A program made the translations under genes and the position numbers. Below the pieces are notes generated by a model. It was not told where the DNA came from. It was given only the letters and a program-made list of their open reading frames with translations, and did not search any database. Source: Geobacteraceae bacterium (lineage in GTDB: Bacteria; Desulfobacterota; Desulfuromonadia; Geobacterales; Geobacteraceae). Taken from it: a DNA stretch of 12,731 nt. The DNA lies in assembly GCA_012797715.1 (NCBI GenBank), contig JAAZOO010000221.1:1-12731 (forward strand). Direction: 5' to 3'. Below, piece by piece: positions 5,410-12,508 of the stretch (position 1 is its first letter; each line of letters opens with the position of its first letter).

Positions 5410-6264
5410 ATGACACTCATGGATTTTTTCCGCCGGATCGACTCCTGGACACCGGAGGAAGTGAAGAAATTCATCGAGACGCGGAGACCGGAGGAGTACA
5501 CCCTCCTTGATGTGAGGCAGCCGGCCGAGTACGGGTTCGGGCACCTGCCGGGTGCGAAACTGATACCCGTTGACGAACTTCCCTGCCGCCTTGCCGAAAT
5601 TGATGCCCGGAAACCGACGATTGTCTACTGCGCTGCCGGAGTACGGAGCCGGGCCGCGGTTTCCATCCTGAAACGGGCCGGATTTTCGGAGGCAATCAGT
5701 ATGGAGGGGGGGATCCGTGCCTGGAGCGGAAGCTGCGCAGAAGGCTATCCCGAGGCTGGAATGGCGTGGTTTTCCGATTCCCTGACCGAGGAAGAGGTCA
5801 TCGCCCTGTCCTGGCTCCTGGAAGACGGGACACGCCACTTTTTCCAGGAAGTGGCGCACAGGAGAGACGGCGAGGAGACATCGCATCTCTTCCTGCACCT
5901 CGCCGCAGCGGAAAAGGACCACGGCAAGGCGCTCCTCAAGCTCTTCCGGGAAGTAACGGGAAGAGAGCCGGGGCCGGACTTCCCCTGCGGAGTGCTGCGG
6001 ACCCCTCCGGACGAAAAGCTCATGGAAGGGGGAATGCGTCTCACCGAGGCCCTATCCTGGTCTCACGGAAAAGGGACACGGGAAATCCTGGAATTGGCCA
6101 TGGCACTGGAGATAACCGCATACGATCGTTTCATCTTTTTGCGGGAAAGGTTTTTCAATGAAAATGTGCGCACAATCTTCAATCTCCTGGCAGCCGAAGA
6201 AAAGGCGCACCTTGCAAGCCTGACCGGAATGTTCGAAAAACATCTGGGACGACTTCCGGGTTAG
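5410..6264 (+). CDS. Rhodanese domain fused to a ferritin-like (rubrerythrin-type) diiron domain
   Basis: A 284-residue cytoplasmic two-domain protein; the start has AAGGAG 6 bases upstream. Residues about 15-108 are a single rhodanese domain: LLDVRQPAEY (32-41), GHLPGAKLIP (44-53) and the active loop YCAAGVRS (73-80) with nucleophile Cys74, followed by MEGGIRAW (98-105). Rhodaneses carry sulfur as a cysteine persulfide. Residues about 123-280 form a four-helix ferritin-like domain with plausible diiron ligands Glu138, Glu168-x-x-His171, Glu234 and Glu264-x-x-His267. There is no rubredoxin domain, so electrons would have to come from another protein. The fusion suggests linked sulfur-transfer and oxygen/peroxide chemistry, but the substrate is unknown; similar fusions exist in anaerobes as far as I recall. 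The gene stands alone on its strand and converges on the kinase gene with only 29 bases between stops. All key residues are present, so it looks active. Confidence 0.92.
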   Translation: MTLMDFFRRIDSWTPEEVKKFIETRRPEEYTLLDVRQPAEYGFGHLPGAKLIPVDELPCRLAEIDARKPTIVYCAAGVRSRAAVSILKRAGFSEAISMEGGIRAWSGSCAEGYPEAGMAWFSDSLTEEEVIALSWLLEDGTRHFFQEVAHRRDGEETSHLFLHLAAAEKDHGKALLKLFREVTGREPGPDFPCGVLRTPPDEKLMEGGMRLTEALSWSHGKGTREILELAMALEITAYDRFIFLRERFFNENVRTIFNLLAAEEKAHLASLTGMFEKHLGRLPG

Positions 6265-6293
6265 GCACGGATGATTGCCCCGCGTCCCTCCCG

Positions 6294-9200
6294 TTACCGT
6301 GAACGGAGAACCGCCTGAAGCACCGTGGCCAACTCGTGCACCGTGAACGGTTTTGCCACAAAACCGGAGAACCCGAAATCCCGGTACGACGTGAGGATCG
6401 GATCGGTATTGTAGCCGCTCGAGACAATCCCCAGGGCCTCCGGATCATACTCCAGCAGATGGCTCATCGCTTCCTTCCCCCCCATTCGCCCCGGAATGGT
6501 CAGGTCCATAATCACGACGGCAAAAGCGTTCCCCTGCTCCTTGGCCTTACGATACAGGTTCAGCATCTCTACCCCGTCGCAGCAGACCTCCACCGAGTAC
6601 CCAAGGGCGGAGACCAGTTCGGCAGCCACTTCACGGACGACCTCCTCATCATCCATCACAAGGACCCTCCCGCTGCCGGGAACGATGGTGGGCTCGCGGC
6701 TCTCTTGCGGCGGATGGGAAGACTCGGATGCAGGGAGATAGAGATGGAAGGTGGTTCCTTCCCCCAGTGTAGACTCCACCTCGATGTGTCCGCCGTGATT
6801 TCTGATAATGGAGTAGACGGTGGCAAGACCGAGGCCGCTCCCCTTCGGTTTTGTAGTGAAATAGGGGTCGAAGATTTTCTGCAGATTCTCTTCCGGAATG
6901 CCGGTTCCCCGGTCCTCCAGGGAAATCCGGACCCACCGCCCTCCCGTCTCGGCCCTCCCGGGGCACGAAACCGCATTCTCCGCCAAAACGCGGATATCAC
7001 CCCCCTCGGGCATCGCCTGCACCGCATTGATGATCAGGTTGTGAATCACCTGGCCGATCTGTCCCGCATCCACGTCGACGGGCAGGATATCGTCGGGTAT
7101 GTCAAAGGCGCAGCGCACATTGGATCCGGTCAGGGCAAAGATCGCGGAATCCATGATAATCTGGCGGATGGAACAGGTTTTCCGGATTGGCGCCCCTCCC
7201 TTGGAAAACGTCAGCAACTGAAAAGTGAGATCCCGCGCACGTCCTGCCGCTTTCTCGGCTTCATCAAGCCTTCTCCATACCGTATCGTCCGGCTCCGAAT
7301 ACATCTTTGCCAGCGAAATATTCCCCAGGATGCCGGTGAGCAGGTTATTGAAATCATGCGCGATTCCTCCCGCAAGCACGCCGAGGGACTCCAGCTTCCT
7401 GCTTTTCAGCACCTCTTCCTCCAGCTTTTTCCTTTCCGTGATATCTTCCATCATGGGGAGAAAGTAGAGCGGCTTTCCGGATCCGTCCTTCATGAGGCAG
7501 ACGGAGAGGCGGGCCCAGATAGTCCGCCCGTCCTTGCGCACGTATCTCTTGTCCATCTGGAAGGTGTCGATCTCGCCGGCGATGAGGCGGTTTTTCATCC
7601 CCAGATCACTATCCAGATCCTCGGGATGGGAAATATCCGACAACCGGAGAGCCAGGAGTTCCTGTTCCGAATACCCGGTGACCCGGCACCACTCGGCGTT
7701 TACCCGGAGGAATCGGTACTCAAGGGATACAATGGCGGCCCCGATGGGCGATTGGTCGAACGTGCGGCGGAAGCGATCCTCGCTCTCCCGGAGGGCATTT
7801 TCCATCCGCTTCCGTTCGGTAATATCCAGGATCGTTCCCACAATACCGCCAAACGTGCCGTCTTTTCTGGTGAAAACGGCCTTGGAGAAAATGACCTCCC
7901 GGATCGTCCCGTTCACGGCCTGCACCGAAGATTCGTACACCTGGACGCCCCCGGACCTCAACAAATGCGCATCCGACGCATGGTGGACATCGGCTACGCC
8001 CCTGGGACTGATGTCCAAGGACGTCTTTCCCACAATCTCGTGCTTCTTAATGCCCAGAATCTCCTCAAACGCCTTGTTGCACCCCAGGTATGAACCGGAC
8101 GTGTTCTTGAAGAAAATGGGATGAGGGATTGAGTCGATGAGTTCCTGGAGGAAGTGCACCTGCTCCTGCAGGTCGTCCTCTGCCTGCTTGCGATCGGAAA
8201 TGTCGTTAATGATCCCGATGGCATGCCACCGGTCCTGCAGGCGCATGGAAGACAGCGCAAGATCAATGGGGAACTCTTCTCCATCCTTTCGAAGAGCCAC
8301 CAACTCCAGGTGCTTGCCCACCACCGCACCGGCTCCGGTTTCGCGGAAGAGGGGAAACGCGGCAGCAGACATCTCCCGGTAGCACCTCGGCGCCAGCAGC
8401 TCGTGGACGTCCCTGTCGAGCGCCTCGGCGGCCGACCAGCCGAAGATACCTTCTGCCGCATCGTTCCAGAAGGTAATCCTGCCGTCCTGATCGATCATGA
8501 CGATACCGCTCATGGCGGATGCGGTCATATTCCTGAACTTTTCCTCGCTCAGGCGTAGCGCCTCCTCCGCGTTCTTCCTGGCGGTAATGTCCTCCAGCGT
8601 CTCCACAGCGCCGATGACTTCGTTGCTGGAATCGTGCACCAGCGCCGCCGTCACGAACAGCCACCTCCCCCCCTCCCCGAGGGCGGGAAAGAAATCGGTC
8701 ACTTCATGGGCTTCTTCCAGGAGTAAGGAACGATGGTGCTTTCCCGGATACCATGTATCCAGCTCGTCAATAGTTCCGTCCACCAAAAGGTCCGCCAGGC
8801 AGGGACGTGCTGTGGAGTAGAAGGCCTTCCAGTGGCCGGTCGTGCCCACCATCTCCCGGGCGCTCAGACCGGTGCATTTTTCGAGCGCTTCATTCCAGTA
8901 GAGAACGCGATGATTCCGGTCGATGACGAATTGCGGGATGGGCGACCCGTACAGGATGGACCGCAACCGCTGTTCGCTCTCCACCAATACGGCCTCCGTC
9001 CCCCTTCGCATCCGAACCAGGAGAAAGGTCAACGCAGCAAAAAAAACCACCAGCACGACGGCCATCAGAATCTGGTTAAACCTCAACCGCTCGTAGGTGG
9101 AAAAGAATTCACTCTTCTTCACCCCCGTGTAAAGGGCGCCGATAACCTCGCCCGTGTCGTTTCTGATGGGGTCATAGGCCGTGAAATAGGGAATCCCCAG

Positions 9201-9617
9201 GATACGGGCTTCACCTCGATACGGTTTCCCCTTGATAAAGACCGCATCGTAAGGCGGACCTTCCAGCATCGTTCCAACCGCCCGACTGCCGTCAGCCTTC
9301 AGCACGTTCGTTGAGACGCGGACCCTTCCCATGAAAATAGTCGCGGTACCGCCGAAGATTTCCTCGGCCTTGTCCGGCAACTCGTAGTTGCCGTTGACCA
9401 CATACTCTCCCGCGAGCAGCTTCCCGTTCACGACTCGAAAGGGGGTCCCCTTTGCCCGAAGAAGCTCCCAGAAGGTCCGAATGTGACTTTCCTGCATCAG
9501 GGAAGCCTGGCGGAGCGCTTCCATGCGCATCTGCCCGATGGAAAAGGCGGTGGCGCTGAGTACCGCGGCAGTGAGAAAGGCGACGGTCAGGTAGAGGTAC
9601 CCGGATGGAATCTTCAT
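6294..9617 (-). CDS. Membrane hybrid histidine kinase: Cache sensor, four PAS domains, HisKA/HATPase, receiver
   Basis: A 1107-residue sensor kinase. An N-terminal membrane helix (about 8-28) and a second (about 182-202) enclose a periplasmic Cache-type sensor domain (about 35-178; TVSG-like ends YFTAYDPIRNDTGEVIGALYTGV). Then follow four PAS domains, each ending in a DI(T/S)xRK signature: about 212-347, 354-477, 484-602 and 611-730. The kinase core has the phospho-acceptor His754 in GGIAHDFNN, an N box with Asn860 and Asn864, the G1 box DRGTGIP (902-908), the F box IFDPYFTTK and the G2 box GSGLGL. A C-terminal receiver has acidic Asp989/Asp990, phospho-acceptor Asp1038, Ser1066 and Lys1089. 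All catalytic residues are present. The hybrid layout implies a phosphorelay or a receiver that feeds back on the kinase; no separate output regulator or HPt gene lies nearby. The ligand is unknown. The ATG at 9617 starts right before the first membrane helix, with only a weak GAGA ribosome binding site; a good promoter lies 37 bases upstream. Confidence 0.95.
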   Translation of the reverse strand: MKIPSGYLYLTVAFLTAAVLSATAFSIGQMRMEALRQASLMQESHIRTFWELLRAKGTPFRVVNGKLLAGEYVVNGNYELPDKAEEIFGGTATIFMGRVRVSTNVLKADGSRAVGTMLEGPPYDAVFIKGKPYRGEARILGIPYFTAYDPIRNDTGEVIGALYTGVKKSEFFSTYERLRFNQILMAVVLVVFFAALTFLLVRMRRGTEAVLVESEQRLRSILYGSPIPQFVIDRNHRVLYWNEALEKCTGLSAREMVGTTGHWKAFYSTARPCLADLLVDGTIDELDTWYPGKHHRSLLLEEAHEVTDFFPALGEGGRWLFVTAALVHDSSNEVIGAVETLEDITARKNAEEALRLSEEKFRNMTASAMSGIVMIDQDGRITFWNDAAEGIFGWSAAEALDRDVHELLAPRCYREMSAAAFPLFRETGAGAVVGKHLELVALRKDGEEFPIDLALSSMRLQDRWHAIGIINDISDRKQAEDDLQEQVHFLQELIDSIPHPIFFKNTSGSYLGCNKAFEEILGIKKHEIVGKTSLDISPRGVADVHHASDAHLLRSGGVQVYESSVQAVNGTIREVIFSKAVFTRKDGTFGGIVGTILDITERKRMENALRESEDRFRRTFDQSPIGAAIVSLEYRFLRVNAEWCRVTGYSEQELLALRLSDISHPEDLDSDLGMKNRLIAGEIDTFQMDKRYVRKDGRTIWARLSVCLMKDGSGKPLYFLPMMEDITERKKLEEEVLKSRKLESLGVLAGGIAHDFNNLLTGILGNISLAKMYSEPDDTVWRRLDEAEKAAGRARDLTFQLLTFSKGGAPIRKTCSIRQIIMDSAIFALTGSNVRCAFDIPDDILPVDVDAGQIGQVIHNLIINAVQAMPEGGDIRVLAENAVSCPGRAETGGRWVRISLEDRGTGIPEENLQKIFDPYFTTKPKGSGLGLATVYSIIRNHGGHIEVESTLGEGTTFHLYLPASESSHPPQESREPTIVPGSGRVLVMDDEEVVREVAAELVSALGYSVEVCCDGVEMLNLYRKAKEQGNAFAVVIMDLTIPGRMGGKEAMSHLLEYDPEALGIVSSGYNTDPILTSYRDFGFSGFVAKPFTVHELATVLQAVLRSR

Positions 9618-9653
9618 CTATAAGTTCTCGCGCATTGTTTCATATCCCGGTCA

Positions 9654-9682
9654 ACTCTATCACCGAATAGGGATACCGTCAA
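9654..9682 (-). promoter_or_regulatory. Candidate sigma-70 promoter of the hybrid kinase gene
   Basis: On the minus strand TTGACG (9682-9677, 5 of 6 to consensus) and TAGAGT (9659-9654, 4 of 6) are separated by exactly 17 bases. The predicted transcription start near 9647 gives a leader of about 30 bases before the kinase ATG. Confidence 0.5.
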
Positions 9683-9772
9683 AGCGATATGAACGCCCGT
9701 TCCGGTTTTCATCGGTCGGGATCGAAACCGTCCTTCGCCCGGGCGGAAACGAAACCTGCCGGGAGAATACAG

Positions 9773-9794
9773 CCCCGTCCGGATCCGGACGGGG
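9773..9794. repeat. Perfect 22-bp GC-rich palindrome upstream of the kinase promoter
   Basis: CCCCGTCCGGA at 9773-9783 is followed directly by its exact reverse complement to 9794, with no spacer. The centre contains a GGATCC. It lies roughly 125-150 bases upstream of the predicted kinase transcription start. With no loop and no T-run it does not look like a terminator; a dimeric protein-binding site is the simplest reading. Confidence 0.6.
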
Positions 9795-10142
9795 ACGGCA
9801 TCGAAAATCCCATTCCGCTCCTCGTGCCGCCCGACGGGAAGGACCGGCTGCGGCGGCCGACCCCTTGCAGGGAAGGAATAGAGGGATAGGGAACGAGGAA
9901 AGAGAACCACAAGGAGCTGGAAATAGATGTAAAGTATTTCGACCGGTATGTCGGGATGCTTGCCACAAGGCATGGGAAGAGGGAAACAGAGGGGCCGGAG
10001 TACCCACGGCCGGAACGACACCGTTCACGGTCGCGCCACCCGGCTGCAGGATCGGGGGAAAAGGATCGCGGTCATGCCCGCGGCCGGGATGCGGTTCTGC
10101 TCCATGGAATGGAAGGGGGGAAAAAGTGCGCGCGATGGAGAC

Positions 10143-10853
10143 TCACTGATACTCGGTCTTTCTGAAGAATTCCGGCTTCAGCAGGAGATACTTCCCCTCC
10201 AGGGCCTCCACCTCGTTGTCTCTGGAAAATTTCCTGAGAAGGCGGGAAACCGTCTCCCTGGCCACGGAAGCGTGTTCCGCAATCTCCTTGTGGGTGAGTT
10301 TCATCGTAATGATGGTCCCTCGCCGGTCCTGAACGCCGTAGATTTCTCCCAGATGCCGGATGACCGTGCGGACTCTCTGCTCGGCGTCGCTCAGGCTCAT
10401 CACCTTGAGCATCTTCCAGGAATCGCGCAATCGGGAACAGAGCATCATGATGATGTGGCGAACGACCATGGTGTCGGTGAGAAGTGACTGCTCAAAATCG
10501 TTTTTCGCCAGAAGCCCTATCTCCGTGTCTTCCATGGCAATGACCGAGGCGGGCCAGGTTTTGCCGTCAAGGAGCGCCATCTCGCCGAAATAGTCGCCCT
10601 GTTTGTGGAATGCCAGGATATGCTCCTTCCCCTTCTCACTCTGGTGGACGACCTTCACCTTGCCGGAAAAAACAAGATACATGAACTGACTGGTATTCTC
10701 CTCGCGCAGGATAATCTCGTTCTTGTGAAACCTTCTCTTCCTGACAACGTGTTGCACCTTCTCCAGATGCTCATCGGTGAGAGAGGAAAAGAACGGAATT
10801 TTCCGTAAAAGCGCCAAGCTGTCCACCCCTGGGCATTTATTACGCGATTCCAT
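10143..10853 (-). CDS. Crp/Fnr family transcriptional regulator
   Basis: A complete 236-residue regulator. A cyclic-nucleotide-binding-type beta barrel (about 18-125; LRKIPFFSSLTDEHL, then GDYFGEMALLDGKTWPASVIA at 86-106) is joined by a long dimerisation helix to a winged helix-turn-helix (about 152-228) with KLTHKEIAEHASVARETVSRLLRKF (185-209). The recognition helix RETVSR carries Arg199, Glu200, Ser203 and Arg204, the E..SR pattern of Fnr-like proteins, so half-sites containing TGA are expected. The Arg that binds cAMP phosphate is replaced (Trp100 or Pro101 at that place), and only one N-terminal cysteine (Cys7) exists, so neither classical cAMP sensing nor an Fnr-type iron-sulfur cluster is likely. 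The true signal is unknown. It diverges from the GAF gene over 69 bases and could control it, itself, or the nearby kinase. The start has AAAGG 9 bases upstream. Confidence 0.94.
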   Translation of the reverse strand: MESRNKCPGVDSLALLRKIPFFSSLTDEHLEKVQHVVRKRRFHKNEIILREENTSQFMYLVFSGKVKVVHQSEKGKEHILAFHKQGDYFGEMALLDGKTWPASVIAMEDTEIGLLAKNDFEQSLLTDTMVVRHIIMMLCSRLRDSWKMLKVMSLSDAEQRVRTVIRHLGEIYGVQDRRGTIITMKLTHKEIAEHASVARETVSRLLRKFSRDNEVEALEGKYLLLKPEFFRKTEYQ

Positions 10854-10895
10854 GGTGAAAAACCTTTCCCGTACTTTTTCCTGCGCAGCCTATGG

Positions 10896-10901
10896 TAAAA
10901 T
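10896..10901 (+). promoter_or_regulatory. Candidate -10 element for the GAF-domain gene in the divergent gap
   Basis: TAAAAT lies 22 bases upstream of the GAF gene start; no convincing -35 was found at 16-18 bases, which would fit an activator-dependent promoter. In this 69-base gap GGTGAAAAA occurs twice in the same orientation (10854-10862 and 10915-10923), and ACCTC-AAC-GAGGT (10905-10917) forms a small hairpin covering the GAGG ribosome binding site of the GAF gene. Either may be regulatory or chance. Confidence 0.3.
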
Positions 10902-10922
10902 TGTACCTCAACGAGGTGAAAA

Positions 10923-11723
10923 ATGAATCCATACCATGACTCTCTGATCAAGCTGGTCGGCCTGTCCAATTTCCTGGAACAGCAAACAGGGCTGAGTGAA
11001 TGCCTGCAGGATCTGACAAAGCTGGCAGCCGGCATCCTGGAGGTACGGAACTGCTCCATCATGCTCTTCCATGACGAGCAGGAGCCGGGTGAATTCCGGC
11101 TTCATTTATTTGCAAAACACGGTCCACTCCCCTCGGCCGCCTCAGGCGAAGCGCTGAAGGTCACTGAAGGGATCGCGGGTCAGGTCGCCGCACGGGGAGA
11201 GCCTCTTCTGGTGAGGGATATTTCGCAATCGCCCTATTATGCGCTGGCGCGCCGTCCCCACGATCCCAGCAGAAGCTTCATATCGGTACCCATAACTATC
11301 GCAGGGAAGGTTATCGGCATCATAAATTTCAGCAATCCCCTTCCGGAACGCCGCCTTGACGCAGGGGACCTGAAGCATGCCGTCTTTGTCTCCCTCCTGG
11401 TGGGTAAGTCTATCCAGGTCTTCGAGATACAGAAGATACTCTCGTCCAAATTCCTTCAATTTTCCCTGTTTCAGGAGGCGGAAGCCGTTGTCGGCGGCGC
11501 CATCGCCCCCCTCAGCCGGGACCCGGAAAAGCTTGCGAAAATCGTTGCCAAAACCTTCTACCGGGAAATGACCGGCGCCGGTTTTGCCCCCGACCATATC
11601 GTCAAGGCCGCGACCGAGATCATTTCCCTCCTGAACCAGACCCTCTCCAAACACAAGAAACGACTGAAAACAAGAAACTCCGAGGGGGAAGAGCCACATT
11701 CTCCAACTCATCGGCAGAAATGA
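10923..11723 (+). CDS. GAF-domain protein with an uncharacterised helical C-terminus
   Basis: A 266-residue soluble protein. Residues about 20-168 form one GAF domain, the small-ligand or redox-sensing fold: NCSIMLFHDE (43-52), VTEGIAGQVAARGEPLLVRDI (80-100) and SFISVPITIAGKVIGIINFSNP (118-139) are the family's typical strands. No kinase, cyclase or DNA-binding output domain is present. The C-terminal part (about 172-250) is a helical region, including EKLAKIVAKTFYREMTGAGFAPDHIVKAATEII within 202-234, that I do not recognise; the last 20 residues are charged and probably disordered. The start has GAGG 6 bases upstream. It diverges from the Crp/Fnr-like gene and precedes the rubrerythrin gene by 129 bases. 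It may be a stand-alone sensor that binds a partner; no function is claimed. Confidence 0.91.
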   Translation: MNPYHDSLIKLVGLSNFLEQQTGLSECLQDLTKLAAGILEVRNCSIMLFHDEQEPGEFRLHLFAKHGPLPSAASGEALKVTEGIAGQVAARGEPLLVRDISQSPYYALARRPHDPSRSFISVPITIAGKVIGIINFSNPLPERRLDAGDLKHAVFVSLLVGKSIQVFEIQKILSSKFLQFSLFQEAEAVVGGAIAPLSRDPEKLAKIVAKTFYREMTGAGFAPDHIVKAATEIISLLNQTLSKHKKRLKTRNSEGEEPHSPTHRQK

Positions 11724-11852
11724 GAAATCTCGAAAGGATGAGGGACGGCCCTCCTCTCAATTGACAAATGTCCCGTCATGTGGCAGATGAATACCTTGCG
11801 GCGCCGTCTGACGTCGACCGTTCGAAACAACTCGCGAACAGGAGGTTTCACC

Positions 11853-12428
11853 ATGAAAAGCATCAAAGGAACGAAAACCGAACAGAACCTTTTGAAATCC
11901 TTCGCCGGCGAGAGCCAGGCTCGCAACCGCTACACCTACTTTTCCTCCGTTGCCCGCAAGGAAGGGTTCGTGCAGATTGCCGACATTTTCGAGGAAACCG
12001 CTAACCAGGAAAAAGAGCACGCCAAGCGTTTCTTCAAGTTCCTCGAAGGGGGCGACCTGGAAATCACCGCCTGCTTCCCTGCCGGCACAATCGGCACGAC
12101 TGCCGAGAACCTTCTGGCAGCGGCAACGGGGGAACACGAAGAGCATACCGTCCTCTACCCGGATTTCGCCGCCGTTGCGGAGAAGGAGGGTTTCACGGAA
12201 ATAGCTGCGGTTTGGAGGGCAATCTCCGTTGCGGAAAAGCAGCATGAGAAACGGTACCGCGATCTGCTGTCCAATGTGGAAAGCGGACGGGTCTTCACCC
12301 GGAACGAGGACGTTGTATGGCGTTGCCGCAACTGCGGCTATCTGCACCAGGGCAAAAGCGCGCCGGAACTGTGCCCTGCCTGCGCCCATCCCCGGGACCA
12401 TTTCGAGCTCTTGGGAGAGAACTGGTAG
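11853..12428 (+). CDS. rbr: Rubrerythrin
   Basis: A 191-residue rubrerythrin, the same length as the Desulfovibrio vulgaris protein. It reduces hydrogen peroxide in the cytoplasm of anaerobes, using electrons from NAD(P)H through a reductase or rubredoxin. The N-terminal four-helix domain carries all diiron ligands: Glu20, Glu53, His56, Glu94, Glu97, Glu128 and His131. The C-terminal rubredoxin-like domain has its iron-binding Cys158, Cys161, Cys174 and Cys177. The start at 11853 is set by AGGAGG 7 bases upstream; an in-frame ATG at 11778 adds 25 unrelated residues and has no such site. A perfect -35-like TTGACA lies at 11761-11766, but the matching -10 is poor, which fits a regulated promoter; TGAC (11762-11765) and GTCA (11775-11778) form a small dyad around it. 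A terminator follows. The gene seems to be a single-gene transcript. Confidence 0.98.
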   Translation: MKSIKGTKTEQNLLKSFAGESQARNRYTYFSSVARKEGFVQIADIFEETANQEKEHAKRFFKFLEGGDLEITACFPAGTIGTTAENLLAAATGEHEEHTVLYPDFAAVAEKEGFTEIAAVWRAISVAEKQHEKRYRDLLSNVESGRVFTRNEDVVWRCRNCGYLHQGKSAPELCPACAHPRDHFELLGENW

Positions 12429-12461
12429 TCCGCCCGATACGGATACTCCTCCTCTTTATGG

Positions 12462-12508
12462 AAGCGGGGACTCGCCAAAAACCGCGGCGGGCGCCCCGCT
12501 TTTTTCTT
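12462..12508 (+). terminator. Intrinsic terminator after rubrerythrin
   Basis: AAGCGGGG (12462-12469) pairs with CCCCGCTT (12494-12501); inside, CGCC pairs with GGCG. Six T's, then C and two more T's, follow the GC stem. The structure begins 34 bases after the rubrerythrin stop. Confidence 0.82.

Larger units (their letters stand above)
9618..10142. other. 525-base noncoding gap between the Crp/Fnr-like gene and the kinase gene
   Basis: Short frames here on both strands have no family resemblance and odd composition (rich in Arg, Pro and Gly), so I call none of them. The gap holds the kinase promoter (9654-9682), a perfect 22-bp palindrome (9773-9794), a 10-bp palindrome CGCCCGGGCG (about 9737-9746) and small hairpins such as ACCG-TTCA-CGGT near 10021-10032. 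No intrinsic terminator for the Crp/Fnr-like gene was seen. An unrecognised small RNA cannot be excluded. Confidence 0.45.

Noticed and set aside
6336..8093. A 585-codon open frame on the plus strand opposite the kinase gene
   Set aside because: It mirrors the kinase gene, which has clear domains and catalytic residues. The plus-strand translation shows no family motifs; long antisense frames are common in GC-rich DNA.
9660..10028. Several overlapping 65-135 codon frames in the gap upstream of the kinase
   Set aside because: Frames overlap on both strands, have biased composition and no ribosome binding sites; none looks like a protein.
11781..11800. Sigma-54-like TGGCA ... TTGC upstream of rubrerythrin
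   Set aside because: The GG and GC elements are 16 bases apart instead of the strict 12, so it cannot be a normal -24/-12 promoter.
11778..11852. Earlier in-frame ATG for rubrerythrin
   Set aside because: It adds 25 unrelated residues; the ATG at 11853 has a strong AGGAGG and gives the exact family length.
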